Of a DNA stretch of 64,000 bases, positions 16,408-23,235 are shown piece by piece. Every line of letters begins with the position of its first letter. Position 1 is the first letter of the stretch. The notes below the pieces were generated by a model. It did no database searches and was not told where the DNA came from. It saw nothing but the letters and a program-made list of their open reading frames with translations. The translations under genes were made by a program, and so were the position numbers. The stretch covers positions 14,488-78,487 of the forward strand of contig DHRK01000035.1 of the NCBI GenBank assembly GCA_002410325.1. Reading direction: 5' to 3'. This stretch comes from Syntrophomonas sp. UBA5314. Its GTDB lineage: Bacteria > Bacillota > Syntrophomonadia > Syntrophomonadales > Syntrophomonadaceae.

Positions 16408-18870
16408 TCACTCCTCAATAAAAGTAGGTCCGACAACGGCATAGCGATCGGTTATTCGGGCTCCCAATCTGGTGTATAGGCCGGCAAATCGATCGGCCAC
16501 CAGAAAGGCTCCCAAAATCGGGTAAACCACCTGGTAATTTCGGCTGTAACTGGTATAGGATTCTATATCAAGGGCTTTGATGTCAACCAGTTCCTGGTAC
16601 ACCATGTTTTCATCATTTAGATCCTCAAGTTCTTCCCTGCTCAAGCCTCTGGAAAACAGCACTCCCTGCCCTTCCCTTTCCAGGTAGGGTTTGATGATAC
16701 AGGGGCGCCCGTTCCAGGCCAGGTAGGTCGGGACCAGGTATCGTTCGATCAATTCTTTCTCACCCGGAGTATAAAAATCCTCCTGCAGCAGCTGCCAGAC
16801 CAGGGCCAAAAAAGCCTTGCTCTGCGGTATGAGCGCGCAGGGCGGGTTTAGGCCGCAGATACTGGACAAACCAGCCAGTAAAGAGCGGCTGCGCCTGTCT
16901 TCGGCCAGCCAATCCAGCGGATAGTAACGAAAAAGGCCGTCCAGCTTCCGGCTGTTCAGAAGCAGATCTCCGCCCTGGTAGCGCAAGCCGCTGATATCGC
17001 CGTAGACCAGCCTCTCAACCCGGGGTTCCAGTATGGCCCCCATCTGCCTCAAAATCGACCAGTCTTCCTCATCCCCGGCACAGGCTGCCATACCCAGAGT
17101 CCTCACCGGGTGAGTCAGGGTGCTGGTATATTCGGAGAACTTTCCGGCTATGAGCGCGGTCAATTCCCGGTTGGGATCTTTCAGACCGGGGCAATGGGGA
17201 GCCAGCAAACGGTTGAGGCCGATCGCTTCAAGGCCCCCCGGGGTGTCGGTATTCAATTCCAGCAAACGCAGGCGGCCTTCACGGTCAAGCGCCCAGTCCA
17301 GGCGGCCGATAAAAGTCAGCCAGGGGAAATGATCGTTGCGCAGCATTTCGCCCAACTGCTCCGGTATCCCCAGTAAAGGGCCCAATATGCTGAAGTTTTG
17401 CCGGACCAGATTGCTGGTTTTTAAGAACACCCGGGCCAGGGCTTCAGTGGCATAGGCCAGCTCGTTATAAATCGAAGAAGTCAATACGACCGGGTCTATG
17501 GAAAAGGATTCCCATTCTCCGGTATAAACCCGGGTATAATCGTATTGAAATGCGGCCTGCAGGGCAGTTTCCCGCCATAAGGCGCGGTGCTCGCCCTCGC
17601 CTGAGCCGATGGTTTGGATCTTGACCGGCTCGGCAGCAGCCGGCCGCAGCCCGACCGGGGTAAACCAAACCGTGTCATCGTGGCTCAAATAATCGGTCGA
17701 CCAGCGCACACAGGTCCCGGCAAAATCGCCGCAGGTGAAATATATGCCGTAATTGCCAAAGCCCACGGCGTTTTCATATTCCCTCCCGTTGTAGCAGGAT
17801 ACTACGCGGCGTTTTATCGGAACGAATTCCTGCATGATATGGGGCTGAGCCGACTGCCTCACGTAGTTTACGGTTTCCCGCCATTCGCAGTCGTTCATCA
17901 TAGCTCCTATGTAAACCGCTTCGCTGTACCGGCCGAATACCGATTTTAAAACCCACTGCTCCCGGCCGGCCAGAAGTTCTCCGGCATCCAGAGGATCAAA
18001 CATCCGGGTATAAGGTATGGTCTCCTTTATGGCCGCCTGTTCCTCGCCACTCAAAACCTGGGGGTGGTTTTGTAAAAGCTCCCACAGGTAAGCGAAGAAG
18101 CTCTTGGCCTGGGGAATAATGGCCCGCGGGTCGTTAAGCAAAAGAATCACTCCCCGCTCGTAGAGCTTTAAAAGGCCGGGGTAATCGTTTATTTCGTGGC
18201 TGAATTCGGTCGGGTACTGGTGCAGGACCAGGTCCAACGGCTCTCCGAAAGCGCTTAGCTTCTCGCGCCTTACACGAAGATTGCGGCCTCCCGCAAACCG
18301 GCAGGGATATCCCAGGGGCTTTAGCAGATCGGCAAATAAATAGGCCAGGTGGGCTTCATCATAATGGTTGGGATCAAACAGCATTCCTACTTGGGGCGGA
18401 TCCGCTCCATTGCCGAATTGGGCCCATAAATCGCTTATCCCCCGCCTGAACCTATCGGCAAACCCGCGATTGGGATTGCCCTCGGGATTGTATAAATCGG
18501 ATATTATGATTTCCCGCTGCAGGGAAGGTTTATCGTAGTTGAACTCGGAAAAGAAGACGCCGCCTTTGGCCCTTTCGAAGGCGTCATAACGGACCCAGAA
18601 GAAGGGTCTCAGATTACAGTCAAGCCCCAAAATCGGCTTCTTAAATGGGAAATCGGGCAGCATCGGGGCCGGATGAAGTCCGGGCTGCTCCAGGTATTGA
18701 CGGACCAGGCGCTCAACCAGACGGTAGAGAACAGCCGCCGAATCGACCATTTTATGAAAAATCTCCGGCTCCAGGTAGGAAGCCTGGGGGGAGAACAATT
18801 CCAGATCCCGCGGGGAGCTGGGCAGATAGTAATCGAAATTTAAAGAAGTGATCAAATCTTCCTGTTTCAT
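16408..18870 (-). CDS. Tandem glutathionylspermidine-synthase-like ATP-grasp protein
   Basis: An 820-residue protein built from two related modules. The C-terminal half (~440-820) resembles the GSP_synth domain of glutathionylspermidine synthase and E. coli YgiC/YjfC: it has ELNTDTPGGLEA, CIIKPYLEREGQGV and a GLYTRLGARIT ending. The N-terminal half (~1-420) repeats the pattern: SEFNYDKPSLQRE, IIPQAKSFFAYLWELL (compare LIPQSKAFLALVWQLL in the other half) and WVLKSVFGRYSEAVY. Both keep the E-x-N metal/ATP residues and the ATP-binding Lys, so both may be active. The family forms amide bonds between carboxylates and amines using ATP. No amidase domain is attached. It lies 20 bases after the tail-rich secreted protein gene, in one operon with DUF350. 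Confidence 0.85.
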   Translation of the reverse strand: MKQEDLITSLNFDYYLPSSPRDLELFSPQASYLEPEIFHKMVDSAAVLYRLVERLVRQYLEQPGLHPAPMLPDFPFKKPILGLDCNLRPFFWVRYDAFERAKGGVFFSEFNYDKPSLQREIIISDLYNPEGNPNRGFADRFRRGISDLWAQFGNGADPPQVGMLFDPNHYDEAHLAYLFADLLKPLGYPCRFAGGRNLRVRREKLSAFGEPLDLVLHQYPTEFSHEINDYPGLLKLYERGVILLLNDPRAIIPQAKSFFAYLWELLQNHPQVLSGEEQAAIKETIPYTRMFDPLDAGELLAGREQWVLKSVFGRYSEAVYIGAMMNDCEWRETVNYVRQSAQPHIMQEFVPIKRRVVSCYNGREYENAVGFGNYGIYFTCGDFAGTCVRWSTDYLSHDDTVWFTPVGLRPAAAEPVKIQTIGSGEGEHRALWRETALQAAFQYDYTRVYTGEWESFSIDPVVLTSSIYNELAYATEALARVFLKTSNLVRQNFSILGPLLGIPEQLGEMLRNDHFPWLTFIGRLDWALDREGRLRLLELNTDTPGGLEAIGLNRLLAPHCPGLKDPNRELTALIAGKFSEYTSTLTHPVRTLGMAACAGDEEDWSILRQMGAILEPRVERLVYGDISGLRYQGGDLLLNSRKLDGLFRYYPLDWLAEDRRSRSLLAGLSSICGLNPPCALIPQSKAFLALVWQLLQEDFYTPGEKELIERYLVPTYLAWNGRPCIIKPYLEREGQGVLFSRGLSREELEDLNDENMVYQELVDIKALDIESYTSYSRNYQVVYPILGAFLVADRFAGLYTRLGARITDRYAVVGPTFIEE

Positions 18871-18890
18871 CGGGACGGCTCCACTCTTCT

Positions 18891-19304
18891 TTAACCTGCT
18901 GCTCCGCCTTTGGAGATGGAATATCCTCCCACCGAAGATTTCTTGGCTGCGGCGCTGGACCCCCAGGTGGCCCGCCTCGAATTCGAGTAGGAAGACCCCG
19001 TATACATAAACGGACGGTAATAGTACCCGGAACCCGGATTATAGTAACTGTAACCCTGTTCTTCGTCCTGCTCCCATTCGCGTTCGGCTTCCTGGGCTCC
19101 TTTTTCCTTTTCTTTCTCTAGAACCAGGTTTTGTTTGGCATTGTTTTTAGGGTCTGCCGCCAGAGTTGTGGTGGACTCTCCGACGCTGGCGAACACCAGA
19201 GCGACCGCAAAGCTCAAGGCCAGCGCCTTATTGGCTGGAAGGTATTTTTTTAATTCAATAAGTGCTGTTTCTTTTTCGGTTTCCTCTTTCCCTCTCCTGG
19301 CCAT
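18891..19304 (-). CDS. Membrane/secreted protein with Tyr-Gly-Ser-rich tail, possible ligase substrate
   Basis: 137 residues, ATG 19302-19304 behind AGGGGAGG. A charged N-terminus (MARRGKEETEKE) precedes a hydrophobic signal or anchor (ALALSFAVALVFASV), then a Glu/Lys-rich linker (KEKEKGAQEAEREWEQDEE). The tail has low complexity, rich in Tyr, Ser and Gly: GYSYYNPGSGYYYRPFMY, then SSYSNSRR and SSVGGYSISKGGAAG at the C-terminus. Secreted DUF1190 proteins (YgiB, YjfM) beside E. coli GspS-like ligases have a comparable layout of export signal plus Ser/Gly-rich tail. I therefore infer, without sequence proof, that this may be the target modified by the neighbouring ATP-grasp protein. Confidence 0.65.
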   Translation of the reverse strand: MARRGKEETEKETALIELKKYLPANKALALSFAVALVFASVGESTTTLAADPKNNAKQNLVLEKEKEKGAQEAEREWEQDEEQGYSYYNPGSGYYYRPFMYTGSSYSNSRRATWGSSAAAKKSSVGGYSISKGGAAG

Positions 19305-19345
19305 ACAAAAACCTCCCCTAAACCTGATTCCCCAACCGGCCCGCT

Positions 19346-20020
19346 TTATTGCAGGTCGGTTTTAGATAATATATATTCCTCAAGCTCCATATGGTTCTGC
19401 TTTAGATGTAGAGCATAAGCCGCTGCATCCTCCATGACCGGTTCCAGGTGATAAAAGCTCACCCGTGATATTGCAAGTGCGTTTAACATATCCACACTGG
19501 GCAAATGGTCGGGACCCAGTTCGTACTGGTTGTTGAATCGGTCCCGCAGGGTCCTCTTGCTCACCCGGGTGCGATAGCGCTGGCTGTCCAATATAAAAGC
19601 GAATCCTTTTACTTCATCAACCGGCTTCAGGGCCAGCCCGTAGCTTGCCAGGTCGTTGATATAGCTGTCGCCGCCGACCAGCCCGAAAGGATGGAGGGGG
19701 CATAAAAAAGTCAAAATCGGCTTTATCTGCAAACGGTTTTGCAGTAAACAGGCCAGCCGCATACCGGACCGGGCCGGAATATCGATAAGAGCCAGGTGCG
19801 CTGTCCCGGCGTCTTGCAAGGAGGGTCCGATCTGGCGAAACAAACGGGTGGATTGAAGTTGGGGCTGCCTTAAAGCAATGTCCGGATAGTGTTTTAATGA
19901 TACGAAATTGGCTTTGCTGAAAAAACAGGTAAAAGGACCGGCGCCTTGCGCCCAGCGCTCATAGAGATCGCGAAAATCAATTTCATGCAGTGTACCAGGC
20001 TGACGGATCTCTTTATTCAT
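19346..20020 (-). CDS. Unknown 224-residue protein of the ATP-grasp operon
   Basis: Not recognised. No signal peptide or transmembrane helix is seen, so it is probably cytoplasmic. Visible traits are a central segment PILTFLCPLHPFGLVGGDSY, a basic stretch SQRYRTRVSKRTLRDRFNN, and an acidic C-terminal helix ending EEYILSKTDLQ. Its ATG (20018-20020) overlaps the end of the 58-codon gene by eight bases, which signals translational coupling. Position suggests a partner of the ATP-grasp enzyme, as YjfK (DUF2491) is in E. coli, but similarity to that family could not be shown by eye. Confidence 0.65.
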   Translation of the reverse strand: MNKEIRQPGTLHEIDFRDLYERWAQGAGPFTCFFSKANFVSLKHYPDIALRQPQLQSTRLFRQIGPSLQDAGTAHLALIDIPARSGMRLACLLQNRLQIKPILTFLCPLHPFGLVGGDSYINDLASYGLALKPVDEVKGFAFILDSQRYRTRVSKRTLRDRFNNQYELGPDHLPSVDMLNALAISRVSFYHLEPVMEDAAAYALHLKQNHMELEEYILSKTDLQ

Positions 20021-20189
20021 TGGCCTCTACCAGGCAGAAAACCCGGTTAAGATTGATATATTGCTGGTTGCCCTCTTCATCCCTGATAATTACGACTCCG
20101 TTGTCATAGCGCATTATATTACCGCTGAATACATAATCGGTCTCCGAGCGGTTCCAGTCGTCAATGGTCGCATATATATAAATTTTCAA
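20013..20189 (-). CDS. Small 58-residue protein, coupled to the next gene
   Basis: Starts at TTG 20187-20189 with AGGAGGATAACCC upstream and ends at TAA 20013-20015, overlapping the following ATG. The product begins MKIYIYATIDDWNRSETDY and continues VFSGNIMRYDNG, VVIIRDEEGNQQYINL and NRVFCLVEANE. The alternating hydrophobic pattern and the turn RYDNG suggest a small all-beta (SH3-like) fold. Function unknown. The strong ribosome site and the coupled overlap make it a convincing gene although it is short. Confidence 0.72.
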   Translation of the reverse strand: MKIYIYATIDDWNRSETDYVFSGNIMRYDNGVVIIRDEEGNQQYINLNRVFCLVEANE

Positions 20190-20200
20190 GGGTTATCCTC

Positions 20201-20638
20201 CTAACTGATGCTCGCTCCAACAATATAGGATATAGCGAGAAAAGCGGTAAACATTATTACGCCCACCGCGCGGTTGTCCTTTTTCAGTTCGTCGGAAGTT
20301 TTAAATTGGGGGGTGCCTATATCGAAAAGGAGCCATCCCACCAGCATGCCTGCTATGCCTACCCCGCCCCAGATCAAAACCCCGGTCAGAGAGCTGTTAG
20401 CTATAATAGCGAAGCGAAGGATGTTGGCCAGTCCCAGGATCATACCCCCGCTGGCCAGCGCTACAGCGACGTTGCCTTTCTGAATCTCTTGCAGGTCATT
20501 ATAATGAGTGACCAGGGAGAAAATCAGAACTCCGACCAGCAGAACCGCCAGTCCGGCCAGGTAGCAAACACCTGTGGCAATGTAGGGATTCATACCCGAA
20601 AAGCTAGTAACCATTCCAATAATGTTCAATTCGTTCAA
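20201..20638 (-). CDS. DUF350 membrane protein
   Basis: A 145-residue integral membrane protein with four helices. It matches DUF350 (E. coli YjfL): GLAVLLVGVLIFSLVTHYND, the segment EIQKGNVAVALASGGMILGL, and the paired helix GIAGMLVGWLLFDI. DUF350 genes repeatedly occur beside GspS-like ATP-grasp genes in bacteria, as in the E. coli yjf operon, which supports a shared pathway at the membrane. It heads the six-gene operon and is 11 bases from the 58-residue gene. The start used, 20638, is a TTG or similar codon shortly after GGAGGGG. An internal start is possible. Confidence 0.85.
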   Translation of the reverse strand: MNELNIIGMVTSFSGMNPYIATGVCYLAGLAVLLVGVLIFSLVTHYNDLQEIQKGNVAVALASGGMILGLANILRFAIIANSSLTGVLIWGGVGIAGMLVGWLLFDIGTPQFKTSDELKKDNRAVGVIMFTAFLAISYIVGASIS

Positions 20639-20662
20639 CCCCTCCTAGCAAATACTACCACT

Positions 20663-20668
20663 ATTATA
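20663..20668 (-). promoter_or_regulatory. -10 element of the ATP-grasp operon
   Basis: Minus-strand TATAAT lies 25 bases upstream of the DUF350 start. The -35 is weak (TTTATT about 18 bases upstream), which may mean regulated expression. Confidence 0.45.
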
Positions 20669-20722
20669 CTTGTTAACCTATCCAGTAATAAAGTGGCAGG
20701 GTGAATTGGAACTATAAATATG

Positions 20723-21532
20723 TCAAAAGGACGGCCATTGCAATTGGTCGGCGAGTCCGGCCAGGGGTATGGCCAGGGCGGCGCTGTTTTCTCCCTGGCC
20801 GGTCATGGCAAAGACCACCCCGGCCACTCTGCCCTGCTTATCCAGCACCGGGCTGCCGCTGTTGCCGGGAGCTATGTTGGCTTGAATCACCATCACTCTA
20901 AAACCGTCGTCCTCTCCAACTGCATAACCGGCCAGGCTGCCCTGTACCGGTATTCCCTGATAACCCTGGGGGTCTCCGACAATGGTTAAAAGCTCCCCCG
21001 CTGCCGGAAGACGCGAATAATCAGGAGCCAGGACCGGAAGATCCCGGGCGTCTAATTGCACCAGGGCTAAATCCAGATCCCCTACCGGCTTAATTTGATT
21101 ACTGGTAAAGGAGCGTCCATCGGCAAAATCTATCCGCACCTCCTGGCAATTGTCCAGCACGTGCCGGTTGGTTATGATAAGGCCCCGGGCATCGATATTA
21201 AAGCCGGTGCCCTGCCGGGGAGACGCGGCCATGCTCCCCGGCGTGGAATCAAAGGCCCGTATTTTCACAATTGCCGGACGGGAGTTTTTTACAATTTCCT
21301 CTGAACTCAGAGTGTGGAACTGCTGCAAGTAAGGCGGCAGATCTCCCAGCAGGGAATTTAAGTTGGCCACGATGAGACCCAAAAAAGCCAATAGGCATAG
21401 GAGGGCCATAAAGCGCCGGAGCAGCGGCCGGCGTTTCTCCCCCTCATCATGGAAAGCGGAGTCTTCTTCAGGCGGCCAGTCATTGTCGCCGGCGCTCATT
21501 TTACTGTCCAGTTCCCGGTCTTCTGGCGGCAT
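20723..21532 (-). CDS. Membrane-anchored trypsin-like serine protease (HtrA/DegP type, no PDZ)
   Basis: 269 residues. An acidic cytoplasmic N-terminus leads to one transmembrane helix (about 40-60, MALLCLLAFLGLIVANL) and an extracytoplasmic S1C protease domain. The triad is visible: His in ITNRHVLDN, Asp in GDLDLALVQL and Ser in APGNSGSPVLD. The PDZ domain usual in HtrA is absent, and the protein ends soon after the catalytic domain. It would cut or monitor proteins at the cell surface. Its ATG overlaps or abuts the DUF362 stop (21534), so the two genes are probably co-transcribed. Confidence 0.88.
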   Translation of the reverse strand: MPPEDRELDSKMSAGDNDWPPEEDSAFHDEGEKRRPLLRRFMALLCLLAFLGLIVANLNSLLGDLPPYLQQFHTLSSEEIVKNSRPAIVKIRAFDSTPGSMAASPRQGTGFNIDARGLIITNRHVLDNCQEVRIDFADGRSFTSNQIKPVGDLDLALVQLDARDLPVLAPDYSRLPAAGELLTIVGDPQGYQGIPVQGSLAGYAVGEDDGFRVMVIQANIAPGNSGSPVLDKQGRVAGVVFAMTGQGENSAALAIPLAGLADQLQWPSF

Positions 21533-21533
21533 C

Positions 21534-22667
21534 TCAGCTTCCCTTCTTTACTTCCCGGGGGCGCAGGCCGCCCAGGATGCGGCCCGGCAGAGGAACATAG
21601 AGCGATATGGCTCCTTCCGGGCACATTTCCTGACAGCAATAACAGCGCAGGCAGCGTTGGTAATCATAGGCGGGCAGCGAAGCGGGTCCCGGCCAATTCA
21701 AAGCGGACGGCTTGACCGGACAGCATGAAACGCATATCCCGCAGCACCGGCAGCGGGTCTTGTCGATTACCGGCCTGGGAACCAGGCTCTGCCGAAAACG
21801 GCCGGCCTGGACGGTAAGGCTGCCCGATGGGTGGGCCGTTTTAAAATCCAGCTTCTCAGCCGGCCCGCGAAATTCTCCCAGTATCTCTATATCCTCCGGT
21901 TGGCTATGTCCCAGACCGGCCTCATTACCGATGACGATGGTGGGAATAGTCTCCGGTTCCAGGCCCAGCAGACGGCATACGCTTGCATCCAGGGCCACCG
22001 GATCGGTGGATATGGCAACCAAGCCCAGGTGGCGGGGCTGTCCGCCGCGCGGTCCGTTGCCCTCCATAGCCACAATTCCATCCAATATATAAAGACGCGG
22101 TTTCAAAGCAAGGTTCAAGTCGACCAGCATGCGGGCAAAGTCGCCTGGATCGGGCAATTTCAGGTGAAACTCTCCTTTTAACAGCCCCGGAATGCACCCG
22201 AACTGGTTTTTAACCGCGCCGGTCATGCGCATTAATCCATGGGTTTTTAGCTTGGGCAGGCTGACCAGGCCGTCACAGGCCAAAACTCCGGCAGCTATCA
22301 TAAAAGTACGGTTTTGGGCGGCCTCCGGTGAGTGCAGGGGCTGGGCCTGTGCGAAATCGGCCATTTCTATACCCAGCTCCCGGGCCGGATCCAAAAGGCC
22401 GGCTTTCCTGGCCACCCGGGGCAGGCTTCCAATTCCGGGAGAATCTCCAAAAACCAGCTTTACTCCGTAATCCTGAAGAATCTGCGCCGCCGCCCGGAAC
22501 ACTTCAGGGTGGGTGGTGACGGCCCGTTCCGGAGGATCAGCGGCTAACAGATTAGGCTTTAAGAGGATTTTTTCCCCGGGGTGAAACAGCTCCCGGCCCC
22601 CAAGCAGATTCAGTCCTTCTTCCAGGACAGCCAGCAACCGCTCAGGCTTATATTCTTCACAGGTCAT
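21534..22667 (-). CDS. DUF362 protein with C-terminal 2[4Fe-4S] ferredoxin
   Basis: 377 residues as read. The DUF362 domain covers ~1-290 (ILLKPNLLAADPPERAVTTH, SLPKLKTHGLMRMTGAVKN and LDGIVAMEGNGPRGG). It is followed by two ferredoxin motifs, CRCCGICVSCCP and CLRCYCCQEMCPEGAI. The family is common in anaerobes and thought to be redox-linked, without a fixed reaction. The ATG at 22667 has no good ribosome site and lacks the usual opening strand. Upstream, the same frame continues as SRVVL until a stop. A second ATG at 22695 with GGGAG is one base out of frame, which suggests a 5' frameshift (see findings). Confidence 0.85.
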   Translation of the reverse strand: MTCEEYKPERLLAVLEEGLNLLGGRELFHPGEKILLKPNLLAADPPERAVTTHPEVFRAAAQILQDYGVKLVFGDSPGIGSLPRVARKAGLLDPARELGIEMADFAQAQPLHSPEAAQNRTFMIAAGVLACDGLVSLPKLKTHGLMRMTGAVKNQFGCIPGLLKGEFHLKLPDPGDFARMLVDLNLALKPRLYILDGIVAMEGNGPRGGQPRHLGLVAISTDPVALDASVCRLLGLEPETIPTIVIGNEAGLGHSQPEDIEILGEFRGPAEKLDFKTAHPSGSLTVQAGRFRQSLVPRPVIDKTRCRCCGICVSCCPVKPSALNWPGPASLPAYDYQRCLRCYCCQEMCPEGAISLYVPLPGRILGGLRPREVKKGS

Positions 22668-22819
22668 CAGGACTACCCGCGACTTTATCGTTCATCACTC
22701 CCGCATATAAAAATCAGGCCTGGGAATGTCCATATTATACCCTATTGTTTAATCCTGGCCAAAAAATCACACTTTAAGCATTAAAGAACCAACTCCCGCA
22801 CATTTTATGAGAAAGACAG

Positions 22820-22859
22820 TTGACAAATAGGTAGGGGGGGTACACTATATTAGTATAAT
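22820..22859 (+). promoter_or_regulatory. csoR promoter with G-rich CsoR-type operator
   Basis: TTGACA at 22820-22825 is followed by GGTAGGGGGGGTAC (22830-22843) and an A/T-rich -10 region (TATATT 22846-22851 or TATAAT 22854-22859). CsoR-type repressors bind G/C-tract pseudo-palindromes of the form TAC/CCCCC/TA. The tract lies between -35 and -10, which fits copper-relieved autorepression of csoR-copA-copZ. Confidence 0.65.
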
Positions 22860-22876
22860 AATAAGGCGGTGATAAG

Positions 22877-23206
22877 ATGGATGAATTCAATGATTCCTGC
22901 CCTTCCTGCCAGGAGGGTTCGGACGGCCAGCGCTACAGCCATCACAGTGAAAAAACCATTCACGAACTGGTCAGCCGGATGAACCGAATTGAAGGACAGA
23001 TTCGCGGTATAAAAGGTATGATCGAACGGCATGTTTACTGCGACGATATTCTGAACCAGATTGCCTCCGCCCAGTCGGCTCTGTATGGGGTGGCTAAATT
23101 GCTTTTAGAAAACCATATGAAATCCTGCGTGGTGGAGCAGCTTGAGGCCGGCGACCGGGAAGTGATCGACGAAGTTGTAAAGACCATATTTAAGCTGATG
23201 AAATAA
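22877..23206 (+). CDS. csoR: CsoR-family copper-sensing repressor
   Basis: 109 residues of the CsoR/RcnR all-helical family. The Cu(I) ligand pattern C-H-C is present: Cys in MIERHVYCDD, then His and Cys in LLENHMKSCVVEQL. The N-terminal stretch with CPSC and GQRYSHHSE adds further metal-binding residues. The helix NRIEGQIRGIKGMI is the family signature. In the apo form it represses the copper operon, and Cu(I) binding releases it. The stop codon overlaps a possible copA ATG by one base. The context with copA and copZ supports copper, not nickel or formaldehyde, as the signal. Confidence 0.92.
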   Translation: MDEFNDSCPSCQEGSDGQRYSHHSEKTIHELVSRMNRIEGQIRGIKGMIERHVYCDDILNQIASAQSALYGVAKLLLENHMKSCVVEQLEAGDREVIDEVVKTIFKLMK

Positions 23207-23235
23207 TGCACTGTGCATCTTTGGGAGGTGATCAG

